This document shows, piece by piece, positions 51,101-61,839 of a stretch of DNA of 64,000 nucleotides. How positions within the stretch are numbered: the stretch's first letter is position 1; every line of letters begins with the position of its first letter. Origin of the DNA: Owenia fusiformis (taxonomy: Eukaryota; Annelida; Polychaeta; Sabellida; Oweniidae); the NCBI GenBank assembly GCA_903813345.2, contig CAIIXF020000001.1:35807366-35871365 (forward strand), read 5' to 3'. Under the pieces are notes generated by a model. It was not told where the DNA came from, did not search any database, and saw only the letters and a list, made by a program, of their open reading frames with translations. The translations under genes were made by a program, and so were the position numbers.

Positions 51101-54100
51101 TTTGTCTCTTACTCTTTTTTTTCTAAATTTCACAGTTGTTAAGTGTATTATTACTAAACGAAATTTTTTAATTGGTGCATGTTTATTTTAGTGTATTAAA
51201 GACGGGTTGTTATCCTCAGTTTTTGGCAAAAGAGGCTTTTGTTTGATGATTCTATCACGATCATATATAAAGGACAGTATATATGAAGTGTTTGAAATTA
51301 AATAATTATACTTTGATATGAAGTATTGGATCACTTTTTACAAGAGAATTATAAATACTTTAATTATTATATGGTAGAAATAATGTTGAACTAATCATTA
51401 ACCCAATGAGCCAAGTTCATGAAATTAAGAACAAAAATACTTTATTTTATTTATAGAGAAAATATTTTGAATCAATGTGATGTTATTTTATATAAACAAG
51501 TTTATCTCATAGGTAATAAGTAACAGTTGTTATTCTGCTTGATATCATTCCTGTGTTCTACTGAGGAATATCAGTACTTGGGTAATTATATATCAACTAT
51601 ATCAAGTGTCTTATATTTTTGTACTTTACCAAAAAAAAGTACAAACGAAAATGCAAAAACAAAAAAATCTTATAAATAAATTGTATAGATCTATATTTGT
51701 GTGTGCTTGTTTACTTAAATCATTAGAGCAATACATCAGTTCAGTTATAATACTGATTTTATCCATCTAGAGTATGATTCCATCCATCCAATGAAGATGT
51801 CACATGTAATCCAGGTTTATGTAATACAACTCATGGCATCCTGAACGTTTTATATCTTTTATGGGTGAGAATACACTACAGACCTCATTCCTATGGTATA
51901 GATACTTCCTGAAGTTGAATTGTGTTTCTAATTTACTAAGTGTCGTGTAGAATGATTTGTATCTCTCGGGACTGAGGCCTGGTTTGAAGTGGAACTCAAA
52001 TGCAAGTTGCTTTATGTTCTGCAGTACTCCCTCTGCAAACAAGTCTGGGAGCACTTCATGTTCACTGTATTCAATGTCCATCTTTAACATGTCCATTATG
52101 GCCTGCAACAATAGAATTTATTAAGTCAACTCTCATTGCACAGGTTTATTTATGGATGAAAAACAGGCAAAATGAATGAGAACAACAGACAAAATGAATG
52201 AGAAAAATATGTAAAATGAATGAGAACAACAGACAAAATGAATGAGAAAAATAGGTAAAATGAATGAGAAAAATAGGCAAAATGAATGAGAACAACAGGC
52301 AAAATGAATGTGAGAAAAACAGGCAAAATAAATGAGAACAACAGACAAAATGAATGAAAAAAATAGGTAAAATGAATGAGAAAAATCAGCAAAATGAATG
52401 AGAACAACAGGCAAAATGAATGAGAACAAAAGGAAAAGTTGTAGGAAATTCTCAAAAAATTGTCTTAGTGTGTGAAAAATGTCCCTATGTTTATGACATA
52501 AAATTAAAACTAGCTCATCTTTGTTGATTATATTAGAATATCATACATCCCATGACATTTTGATAGCTAGAGAGATAATGCATATAAAGAGAAGTGTTTG
52601 TAAAACTGTTGATACCTTTTCATGCTTGAGTTCTGTTAGAATAGATGAGAAGGACATCATAGGCCAACCCTCTAGTGTTACATAGTCCTTGTTACTCAAT
52701 CCCATACTGTGGAAGTAGATAGTCTCAGACCTACGATGGTCGCTCATATTCATACTACAAAATGTTGCAGGATAAGTCAGTCTTCAATCTACACTATTGA
52801 TAGCTAATTGAATAGTTTATCTTTGATCAAATAATGCTCCATTAACATTGGATGAAAGATGTTTCACATCTAGGTTAAAATGATTTATTCCTGAGGGTAA
52901 ATGGTCCATGCTTCAGATTAAATGTGTTTTTTTTTGTATATTAAATTGTTCATACCTGGGATCAAATGAATGTACTTCACAGGAAAATCGTGAAGTTACA
53001 TCATCATCAAATGACCAATCATTGTTTATCCTAGAAAGTAATTCAAGTAGAAAATTAAAGTAGTGTACATTGTAATTCAATATAAAACATGTATTAAAGA
53101 AGGCATGAAAAAAAGTAATTAAAGATTTACTCGCTGAAACAAGGGTTTTACATGACAAAATGATGGAAAATATCAAACCCTGAATGCTTCAAAAAGGTGA
53201 CTGACTATAACAAAATGACGCCATTTTTTGGTTTTAGCATATAAATAAGCAGACCCAGATAGAAAGTAGTTGGCCCCAGTCAGATGTAGTTGCAACCTAA
53301 TCAAGATTGAGATGTGACTAAAATTTACCCAAATGAGTAGACTAAGCATTTTTCTTGAGGCTTATATGGGCCAGATACACACATGTTCCAGCCTCCATCT
53401 TGTTGGTTCCCAATACGTATGACATCATCACAATGAACTTGCGTCTTTTCAAGCCACGTGAAGAACCACTCCTCGGTCACAAGTGCTGTATCCTTGTCTA
53501 CAGCTGAGTTAGGTATCTTCTCTGTGATAGTTTTGAAGAATATGACACCGTTATAAGATTTCTCAGGTTTCCCAGGTTCTTTATTAGCTAACTGTAAAAT
53601 TTATAAACATTATTTTCTAGTGTGTAACATAATTATTTCAACGAACAAATTCACGTAGTAAGCCCTGTGTCCGTCCTTTCATCCATCTGTCTTAGCTGTC
53701 AGTATGTCTGTCCATACAGATAATTACTCAAATACTATTGAACAGATTTAATTCATGTTTGGTAGAAAGATATAAAATGATAAATAGTTGTACATGTGCA
53801 CAACTTTATTTTTGAAATGGTGACCACTTCAAAAATTGCAGGAAGTTTCGCCAAAAGTTTAGGCCATCCAGAAAACAAGTATTTCCGTTAATTTTGAGAT
53901 CCTACTAACTTAAGCCTCATTGTACTCAAAGGAAAGGTATATTAGAGTAGATTGCAAATATTGTATCAATTTTATGTCAATCCTAAGAGTGATAACATAT
54001 TGTTATTGTCTCTTACTTTTTGTGATGGCACTTGCCGTTCAGAGTTCAGGGTCTGTAACAAATGGCAGGTGATGACATATTGCATGTTAATGCCTTGTTT

Positions 54101-57100
54101 TATTCTGGTTTTGAAAATCCAAAATAGCTGTCAATAACTTCAATTTCCATTAATTTTGAGATCTCTTCAAAGTAGTAGTATTTTTAGTCAATAGTATTGA
54201 GTTTTAATATAAAATCATTTTTATGTCCCCAAAACATAGTGTGGGGCCATATTGTCGGCCTAGGCGCGTCCGTCTGTCCGCCTGTCTGTCCGTCCGTCCG
54301 TCTGTCCGTACGTACGTCCGGGAGTTTTCTCCAAAACCGCTACAGATATCACCTTCAAATTTTCAGAAATTAACTCGATACCTACTTCCTGTCGGCCATT
54401 TTGAAGTCAAATGCTAAAATCCTTGTCTGCAAACTTTAAGAAAAACGGCTTCACAGTTGCTTTTAAAACTTTAACATCTTGTTCAGCTCACTTCATTCTA
54501 GATCTGATTAGGTTTTGGACCTGTTAGCTCAGTCATGTCAGCCATTTTGAATGTCTTAAGAAAAGTTAGCGCACGATAATACTTTGTATCATATTGAATG
54601 GTGTTTTTGAGTTTTCATATTCTAACTATTTAGTAGCTTTATAAATAATTTAAGATGTACTTTGTTGTTAAAGCCTATGTTGTTGTTAACAGTATTTATA
54701 TGTGATAATTTTGTAAAAAGAAATCAGCAAAAACTCATGATCACTTTTTTATTGTCAGCCATTTTGGATTTTTCCGTCCTAAAATCTTGTCTGTGGAATC
54801 TTGTCTACGTGTTTTCAGGTGAACCGTTTGGTGGATCAATTCTTGATTTTCAGGGATGATTCTTAGTATAAAAATCTAGATCTGATTATTTTTTTGGCAT
54901 TCTGGGTAAATGTCAAGGCAGCCATTTTGGATTTTCCGTCCTAAAATCTTGTCTGTAAAGTCTTGTCTACGCGTTTTCAGGTGAACTGTTTGGTAGATCA
55001 ATTTCAATTTTTCAGGGATGATCCTTAATATGAAAATGTACAACTGATTAGTTTTTTGGCATTCTGGGTAATTGTCAAGGCAGCCATTTTGGATTTTCCG
55101 TCCTAAAATATTGTCTGTAAAGTCTTGTCTACGCATTTCCAGGTGAACAGTTCTGTAGATCAATTTCAAATTTTCAGGGATGATTCTTAGTATGAAAATC
55201 TAGATCTGATTAGTATTTGGGCATTCTGGGTAAATGCCAAGGCAGCCATTTTGGATTTTCCGTCCTAAAATCTTGTCTGTAGAGTTTTGTCTACGCATTT
55301 CCCGGTGAACCGTTTGGTAGATCAATTTCAAATTTTCAGGGATGATTCTTAATATGAAAATCTAGATCTGATCAGTTTTTTGGCATTCTGGATAAATGTC
55401 AAGGCAGCCATTTTGGATTTTCCGTCTTAAAATCCTGCCCGTAAAGTCTTGTCTATGCGTTTTTAGGTGAACCGTTTTGTAGATCAATTTCAAATTTTCA
55501 GGGATGATTCTTCAGTATGAAAATCTAGATCTGATTAGTTTTTTTGGCATTCTGGATAAATGCCAAGGCAGCCATTTTGGATTTTCCGTCTTAAAATCCT
55601 GCCCGTAAAGTCTTGTCTACGCGTTTTTAGGTGAACCGTTTTGTAGATCAATTTCAAATTTTCAGGGATGATTCTTAGAATGAAAATCTAGATCTGATTA
55701 GTTTTTTGGCATTCTAGGTAAATTTTAAGGTGGCCATTTTGGATTTTCCGTCATCAAATTGTGTCGGTAAAGTCTTGTCTACTCATTTTTAGGATATAAC
55801 CATTTGACAGGATCACCCACAGGTGGGGACATTTTGTACACATTTGTGTTCTTGTGTTATATTTGTGCTGCCAGTTTTTGTTCAGATTTTGTGGTCTGAT
55901 GCCTTATTAGGCTAGGACTCTTTTCAAGAAGGAATTCCAAGATTGCTGCTGAATTCAAAGTTGTTGCCAGTTATCAGAAGAAATATAATTTCTGAGAAAT
56001 ACCATTTGTCAGATCTGGTCCAAATTCTATAGCTTGATGCCTTACGGACTCAGGATCTTAACTTGATTCAGAATTCTTAATATGACATTACATCCCATCA
56101 TAGGTCTAAATTTTGCCAAGAGGAGACAATACTCCTGCCTAGGCATTTTTGCCATGTGATGTTCAAAATGATGAATTTCTTACTGTGAAGAGGTATATGA
56201 TAGTTGCAACAATGAAACAGAGCAGAACTGTTTGCTTGCATCTTTCCTCATACATGTGCCATCTCTTTTTCATAGTCCTGTTGTATATAATATCCATCAT
56301 CAGCTATGATCCATCCTCTCATTATCCTGTCTTCATGGTTTCTTCAAGTTTATTATCTCGTATCACTTGTTGCAACATGCTTGTAAGAATTGCAGTCCAT
56401 GTAAACATGTACATCGATTAAATTTGTTTCAGTTTGAATGTATTATTGATTTGACTCGACTGTTATTAGCAATTAGCATTTCACATATCGATGATCAATT
56501 CAGTCATATAATTCAAAAAAGATATTAATAACAATCAGACTGGGATAACCTTGGTCCATTCTGCATTATGCAAGAAAACTCAACAACTTAGGAAGATTTA
56601 TTTTTTCAAGGGAAAATTTACAACTGAATTGCCAAATGAATAGGTGCAGTGCATGGCAAAATATGTCAGGTCTTCTAGTATTTTTTTGAACTGATACGCT
56701 TCTAAGATATGAGATCTATTAAAAAAGGTGCATCATCGCCAACGTGCAAAAGTCAATGTTTTTGCTATAAATCAGGCAGCAATGGTCTACACAACCTGTA
56801 ATAAATAGGTATAAGGGACGTTATTATCACGACACTAATAACAAGGCTCACTTTTTAAAGTTAGTTTCCATGCGTTATACAAAAAATAATTGAAATAAAT
56901 TAATATTGGATGGAGGGGGGAGTTATGTCTTTACGATGGATCAAGTTCAAACAAACTTGTGTATTTGAAAAAACTAAACTCAGTTCCCCAGTAAGAAACT
57001 GGATATTATATCTCTGGAGAATGAAAAATGGGAAAAATTGGAGTTATAAGAATAAATTCAAGTAGCATGTCTTATCATGTCTTATATACACGTTACTACA

Positions 57101-60068
57101 GGTCGTGTAGACCATTGTTGCCTAATTTATAGCAAAAACATTGACTTTTGCACGTTGGTGATGATGTACCTTTTTTAATAGATCTCATATCTTAGAAGCA
57201 TATCAGTTCAAAAAAATACTAGAAGACCTAACATATTTTGCCATGCACTGCGCCTATTCATTCGGCAATGCAGTTGTAAATTTTCTCTTGAAAAAATAAA
57301 TCTTCCAAATTTGTTGAGTTTTCTTGCAGAAATCGCCTACTCCCCCTCCATCCATTTTGTAAGATCACCGGGTGTGTGAATATACCTGTATGAATCCACA
57401 TCATCCTGTTTTCATTTGTCGAGGTATAAACTAGTCAGGATAAAAAAACAATGAGACTCCAGCCTTTTATTTAGCTAGACAATTTTGTTGTTTTTGGTGT
57501 GATTTTTATTCCCAGGTAAACTTTTGAAAACTATGGTTGCGACAATACATAGGTAGTTTAACATAAATGCTTAATGCCTACCATTAATCTTCTTTTGAAA
57601 TTGCCATGGGACAAAAAAATGTCTAAATAGATATATTTGCTTAGCTGTTTCTGCAATCGTACCAACAAGTTTATCAATAATGTCAATACAACACAACACA
57701 GATAAACTGAAGCACTCAATCAGTCAATTGTCCATCCAGGCAATAGCTTAAATATAACCAGTTTTCTTCATTTTTGATATTTTATTTCTCACTATAATCT
57801 AAAAAATATTTTATAGACATGAATCCTTCAATTCTCTACATGAATCTAAGAATCTTTGTATGGTCGCAAAATTGGTAATATTTTTGATTGAAAATAATTG
57901 TATTGATACATTTTCCTTGACAGCAAATCCCTGCTATATCACACCACTGTTATCTCCTTCCATATTTGTGCTATGCTCTGAATAATTCAAAACTGAAACA
58001 ATGTTTATTTATGAGGCAAATCTCTATGTTTTCCAGGATGACCATGAACAGTCAGCTGTCAATTCCCAGTAGCAGTCAACAAGGCCTCAGTACACCCACT
58101 CCCATTAACCAAGTGTTAGATAGGCCTCCATCCCTTGGTCTAGATAAGCTTCCCTCCTTACCAGGCTTATCAAACCTACCAAGCATACCCAGCTTTGGGA
58201 TGAGCCAGTTTTTCGACCAGATTGATGGGAAACTTGATGCTCAACCAGCAAAGATAACTGAAGATGTACATAGGATTAAGATTGAGCCAGAAGTGACCGA
58301 GACCAATGAGGTATCCAGTTCACAATCTCCTTCAACATCAACCAATCAGCAAAGTCCACCTATTACCAGCACACAACCCATTGATACTGTAGAAATGTAA
58401 GAACAGAATTTTGTTTTGTTGTATATTTTATATACTATAACTGTTAATTAAAATAATGATATTATCGTTTGAACATAATTGTATGTATTCTTGAATCTTT
58501 ATGACACTACAGATAAGCCTGTCCAATGAAACACCTTTCTGCGAGGAACTCATGTCTCCTCAGAACAAGAAGCAGTGTGTTAGGGCAACTTATTAAAATT
58601 CACATATTCACAGGAACATGGGAATTTTTTTCCCTGTACATCCTATTGTTTTCCAGCAGTTCGAATGGCTTATTAAGCAAATATGTGATTTTTAAGAGCT
58701 TGGATTAATATGAATGAGATAAAGATAAGTCCAATGTTGACAAGCTGTGACATCCCTACCACTGTTAATTACAATTCCATAATTGTACATATTTGTGTGA
58801 TTATTGAGCCAACAATATTGGCCAGTGCAGAGAGCATTCCTTGTTCGCAGGTTTTCTGTATTAAGACCCTATACAGTTATGTACATTTAGTTTGATCTTT
58901 TGCCCTACACAAGACCATCCAAATATTCCACATTCTCAGATAGTCGATGGAATGGGAAGAGGTATTTTGGAATACAAATATTTAATTATACACATACTCT
59001 AAATAGAACATTTACTGTATCAAAATGAGTTGTCCCCCATATATTTCTACATTATAGAAACCTGTAGAACCTTATAGAGTGAAACCTGTAAAGTGGAACA
59101 TTTCTATAAGTGGAACACATCTGTTAGTGGAACAGTTTACAGAGCCCCAAGACCAACTAACTTCATGTTAAATGAACTTCTATAAGTGGAACACCTCACA
59201 AGTGGAACACCTTTTAGAGGTACTAAAGGTGTACCACTTAGACAGGTTTTACTGTATATGGTCTTATGAATGTATATGGTATTATAAACATGTGGTAAAT
59301 CTCTATTTATGGTACATTTCAGGTGGCTGAAGAATATTGAGTTGCCTGCGTACATAGATATGTTCAAAACTCGTGGTTACAACTTCATGTACCAGTTAGA
59401 AGATATGCAGCAACAGGTACTAAGATAAATCCTTCTATGTCCATGTGATGCATTATCAACTTAAATTTCATTGTCACAATGTGTATCTGGCTTTTTATTT
59501 GAAGTTCTCTTGTGATATTTTAAACATTCAATGTGCATCTTTGTTCATGGATATACATACAATGCTTTTATGTACAAGTATCCCAAATAAGTACATCATT
59601 AACCATATTTTTCCTGTCACTTTGAGAGAAAAAATTTCAATTAAATCTCAAATATGAATTGCATTGTTTTAACACTCAAAAAATCATAATACATTTTTCT
59701 GATATGATATGTTTTCCAAGCATAATCTTAAAGTTGTTTGATTTCTTCAGGACTTGGATAAGCTGAAGATTGGTGAAGGACATAGGAGCAAAATATGGCG
59801 TGCGTTAGTTGAGTACAAAAATACTCATGATATTAAGGGTTCACAGACTCAAGCCCAAGGACTCTCAAACTCAAGCAATGCTTCCACTGTGACTATACCT
59901 TCCCAGAGTAGTGGTTATTGCCCAGGATTCTATGAAGTAACTCGATACACATTTAAACATACTATCTCATTGAGGAAAGATGAACATAACTACTGTGCAA
60001 GAATGGAAGTGACGGAGGAGGATGAACAAGGTAATGTTAAGCCCAAAGGAGCAAAAATGGATACCTAG
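39102..60068 (+). CDS. p53/p63/p73-family transcription factor, long SAM isoform, 735 aa
   Basis: Exons 39102-39181, 39716-39824, 42002-42280, 43323-43480, 43788-43866, 45190-45376, 46377-46481, 46774-46856, 47148-47289, 47780-47871, 48115-48236, 58037-58396, 59323-59416 and 59751-60068; all phases close. Residues 9-20 [12 protein letters not shown] match the p53 TAD1/MDM2-binding motif. Next are a Ser-rich exon with VMDLSMKR, a Q-rich linker, and the DNA-binding domain (about 209-395). Zinc ligands C286, H289, C346 and C350 and DNA-contact R356 and R381 (human R248, R273) are intact: [31 protein letters not shown]. Then come NLS AKKRKL, tetramerization domain [20 protein letters not shown] with a p73-like second helix, LPSLPGL repeats, sumoylation-type IKIEPE (559-564), SAM (about 599-656) and a p63/p73 inhibitory-domain-like end, [18 protein letters not shown]. 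The TWT|YS junction matches human TP53 codon 125/126. The link from 39824 to 42002 is the least certain. Confidence 0.9.
42014..42280 (+). CDS. exon with possible internal (delta-N-type) start
   Basis: The third coding exon carries ATG at 42014, opening [21 protein letters not shown] weak acceptor (TCCTGTGATAG|CAT) precedes it in phase with exon 2, so it can be internal. It could equally be the first coding exon of a shorter transcript lacking the TAD, as in p63/p73 delta-N forms. Sequence alone does not decide. VMDLSMKR is near the CtBP-binding consensus PxDLS. Confidence 0.4.
43879..44942 (+). mobile_element. 1.06-kb mariner-like element, decayed
   Basis: Inverted ends CAGGGTGTTCCATATGTTTC, with arms of about 230-250 bp, are flanked by TA on both sides, as for Tc1/mariner. 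A central ORF fragment (44449-44670) reads [19 protein letters not shown], matching the second helix-turn-helix and linker of mariner transposases, then decays. The element starts 12 bases after the 3' end of a p53-family DNA-binding-domain exon. Confidence 0.85.
45377..46376. other. p53-family intron, nothing recognised
   Basis: AT-rich, with no nested exon or repeat identified. Confidence 0.4.
47478..47617. mobile_element. 140-bp Harbinger-like hairpin MITE
   Basis: Inverted ends TGCCTGGGTCACATTTGCTC and TGCCTTGGTCACATTTGCTC continue through CGATTCATCGGC. They are flanked by TTA at 47475-47477 and 47618-47620. It lies in a p53-family intron and is nearly palindromic throughout. Confidence 0.85.
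49316..49610 (+). CDS. alternative terminal exon of the p53-family gene (short 576-aa isoform)
   Basis: After a TTTCAG acceptor this exon reads in phase from the tetramerization exon (AG|G = Arg) and ends at TGA (49608-49610). It adds 98 residues. First comes a Lys/Arg-rich block, [14 protein letters not shown] with an AT-hook-like RGRKP core and [11 protein letters not shown]. Next are [13 protein letters not shown] and an acidic/hydrophobic end, [20 protein letters not shown], which looks like an amphipathic activation motif. It uses the same phase as the SAM-path exon at 58037, so the two are mutually exclusive ends. A basic C-terminus without SAM is the p53-like layout. The long downstream sequence to about 51.7 kb is probably its 3' UTR. 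Confidence 0.75.
49611..51795 (+). other. probable 3' UTR of the short p53-family isoform
   Basis: AT-rich and non-coding, lying between the short-isoform stop and the end of the convergent METTL24-like gene. An AATAAA-type signal lies near 51675. The exact polyadenylation site is not determined. Confidence 0.4.
50813..50891. repeat. 79-bp foldback hairpin
   Basis: CACTGGTGATCC at the left and GGATCACCAGTG at the right are perfect inverted ends. An inner arm, GGTTACCGAAACA/TGTTTCGGTGAC, also pairs. It probably lies in the 3' UTR of the short isoform, where it would fold as RNA. Confidence 0.75.
51800..53591 (-). CDS. METTL24-like methyltransferase, C-terminal 259 aa
   Basis: Exons in transcript order: 53591-53329, 53030-52956, 52754-52616 and 52102-51800 (TGA at 51802-51800); phases agree. 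The product includes [107 protein letters not shown] and [10 protein letters not shown]. This is the signature of the METTL24/FkbM-like putative methyltransferase family (SAM-binding SFG, HSFDPS and LKMDIE-S-E motifs). Substrate is unknown. The N-terminal exon(s), where relatives have a signal-anchor, were not found up to 64 kb; they may be interleaved with the p53-family SAM exons. The gene lies antisense within the intron 48237-58036 of the p53-family gene. Introns hold a 22-bp repeat and AT-rich sequence. Confidence 0.85.
52155..52435. repeat. 22-bp minisatellite, about 12 copies
   Basis: The unit is AAAATGAATGAGAACAACAGRC, with AAATAGGT variants. It lies in the last METTL24-like intron. 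Minus-strand ORFs over it ([15 protein letters not shown]-type) are repeat artefacts. Confidence 0.9.
53592..54220. other. no feature recognised
   Basis: Upstream of the first visible METTL24-like exon. No upstream exon could be identified. Confidence 0.4.
54222..55840. repeat. repeat element with seven 162-bp tandem units
   Basis: It begins TGTCCCCAAAACATAGTGTG with a CGTCYGTCYG microsatellite, a form common in marine invertebrate genomes, and ends near ACAGGTGGGGACATTTTGT (inverted to the start). The core is about seven tandem units of 162 bp. The landmark ATTTTGGATT recurs at 54761, 54924, 55086, 55248, 55410, 55574 and 55736. Each unit also has TCTAGATCTGATTAGTTTTT and TTTTCAGGGATGATTCTTA. 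Confidence 0.9.
55895..56065. repeat. single unit related to the 6.0-7.0 kb array
   Basis: GACTCTTTTCAAGAAGGAATTCCAAGATTGCTGCTGAATT-type order, then AATACCATTTGTCAGATCTG and GATGCCT, follows the same order of blocks as the GPCR-intron array. Confidence 0.5.
56568..57337. mobile_element. 770-bp foldback element, about 240-bp arms
   Basis: Left arm (about 56568-56810) and right arm (about 57090-57337) are reverse complements. They share GCAAGAAAACTCAACAA, GGAAGATTTATTTTTTCAAG, GTGCATGGCAAAATATGTCA, GCAAAAGTCAATGTTTTTGC and AATGGTCTACAC. No transposase ORF. Confidence 0.85.
57338..58036. other. p53-family intron end, no feature
   Basis: No repeat or exon recognised before the acceptor TTTTCCAG at 58029-58036. 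Confidence 0.4.
59077..59255. mobile_element. 180-bp MITE with GTGGAAC repeats
   Basis: Inverted ends GAGTGAAACCTGTAAAGTGG and (reverse complement) ACAGTAAAACCTGTCTAAGT surround repeated TATAAGTGGAACA motifs. TATA occurs at both flanks. It lies 67 bases before the first SAM-domain exon. Confidence 0.65.
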
Positions 60069-60170
60069 CAACATGAACAAGGTAATGTTAAGCCTAAAGG
60101 AGCAAAAATGGATACCTAGCAACATGAACAAGGCAATGTAAGCCCTAAAGGAGAGAAATGGATGCTTAGA
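60022..60170 (+). repeat. 51-bp tandem triplication over the p53-family stop codon
   Basis: ATGAACAAGGTAATGTTAAG starts at 60022, 60073 and 60124. Copy 1 encodes the last residues ([14 protein letters not shown]) and the TAG. Copy 2 repeats the same frame with its own TAG. Copy 3 has small indels. Confidence 0.95.
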
Positions 60171-61050
60171 CTAGTCCGTTGAGTAAAGGAGATAGATTCT
60201 GAATTTTGAATCTGCCAGTTAAATCCACATAAACACACCTGGCATCCATGGTGCTAAGTTTGAAATGAAGTAGTCAAACCTATGAATAAATCCATATACA
60301 AGTAGCTAGACCGAGAGCAATGCATATGGAGGAGATTCGTGATCACTCTGTATGTCGGTGGGAAGAACGAAGTAACTTCTGAATCCCTGCATTTGGAGAG
60401 TGAGTTCCAGGCAAATTATTTGATTGAACTTAAATCAGTCAGCAATTATGTAATACATGCCTATCCCATATAGTACAAAAACTTCAGAATTTGGGTCATT
60501 TTCATTTTTCAGTAAAACTTTGATTTCACTTGATATTATGGGATAGTAAGATCACTCACTGGATGGGACTGTATGTTTTTTATTCTTTTGGATAATTGAA
60601 AGAGACCTAGTTGGCTGTCTTTAGGATGTGACTTATCATCTAGGCCTGTATATGTTAATGAAGCGTGTATGTGTATCTATGATATACAGTATACTTTTTG
60701 GTAATTAGAGTAGACATGATACAATTCCAGCATTCTCCTTGAGATTTTTTTAAGTGGGTTAGAAATTCTCATTTTCTCAATTCAGACCAAAATTGGTCAA
60801 GATATGCCCATTTTCATCATTTTTCTCATTTGGGCAAATGGATTGTCAGGTGGGTGCAAGACTGTTTTTAAAATCTCAGTTGGGTGCTGTGCCCAGTTGC
60901 TTTAATGCTGAGTAGATCATTGTATTTGTACGTAATTATTGCAGACTGGGCAGTGCCTATGCACATGTGTTTTACCTCATGAGATGTATTCATGATAAAA
61001 ATTCATGTTTAGTGTAGATTGCTTTAATAAAGCTTATTTTTGTACATCTT
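60069..61050 (+). other. 3' UTR of the long p53-family isoform
   Basis: Non-coding sequence from the TAG to a clear AATAAA at 61026-61031 that is followed by T-rich and GT-rich sequence (GTACATCTTG, TGTCTG). Confidence 0.6.
61026..61031 (+). terminator. polyadenylation signal AATAAA
   Basis: Canonical hexamer about 960 bases after the long-isoform stop, with downstream T/GT-rich sequence. It is the best candidate 3' end of the SAM transcript. Confidence 0.55.
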
Positions 61051-61727
61051 GTAATAATTGTCTGTATCATTGTTTATTGTTGAGACAAGGCTAGGATATA
61101 GCACTTTCAGAGATTCATTAGCATTATGTGATTCCACATGCATAATGTATAAGTTCCATGCATTTATGGTAAATGTGACTTGCATATCCCTCTACAAAAA
61201 CATTCTTTGATCAGCGTACTTTTTACTGTAGCCAAGTTGTTCTGTAATATTACATGCACTCGAGTTAACATTTTCTATCTCAGGCCCAATAATAAACTTA
61301 CATGTAGATTAAGAAAAAGTGTATTGCATCATTGTGAGTCCTGATGTTAGAATATTATTCTTCATTTAGTATTTGTTGAGCATTAGGTGTGAAATACACA
61401 TTGTGCATCAATGAAGTGCCAAGTATGGATACAGGAGTTCTTATAAAATTGTTAAGTCTGTAAGATGCAGAGAAAGCTATGTCATAAGATGGAACAATAA
61501 ATTCTTTTTTGCTCAAGAGTTCAATTTCTTGTTCAATCACGAAAATGTTAATTTAATCAGTTCCATTGACCCCTCTCCCATAAAACGAATGAGGTTGATC
61601 CAGACTTTTTGTAGGCTTGGCCACAAAGAAAACCCTGTCTAATCAGAATGCCATTTGTACCAGCCAAATATTAAATTGTGTTTACATTTGAGGTTTTTAA
61701 CATGGTAGTCTCTGACATATTGAAACA

Positions 61728-61835
61728 AGGCATTACATGCAAAATGTCACTACCTGCCATTTGGTACAGACACCAATTGCCAACACCAATAGTTGAACAC
61801 CAAACACCATCCACAAAAAAGTTGGAGACCATAAC
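61728..61835. repeat. dispersed repeat copy 2
   Basis: CATTACATGCAAAATGTCAC, CTACCTGCCATTTGGTACAG and CACCAATTGCCAA match the WRAP73-intron copy near 21366-21500. Confidence 0.55.
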
Positions 61836-61839
61836 CATG

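Noticed and set aside
52133-52455. Two hydrophobic [10 protein letters not shown]-type minus-strand ORFs
   Set aside because: They translate the 22-bp minisatellite inside a METTL24-like intron.
54223-54417. Plus-strand [16 protein letters not shown] at 54.2 kb
   Set aside because: It is a translation of a CGTCYGTC microsatellite at the start of a repeat element.
61355-61540. 61-aa minus ORF as a possible METTL24-like N-terminal exon
   Set aside because: No signal-anchor sequence, no donor in phase, and no resemblance to the family.
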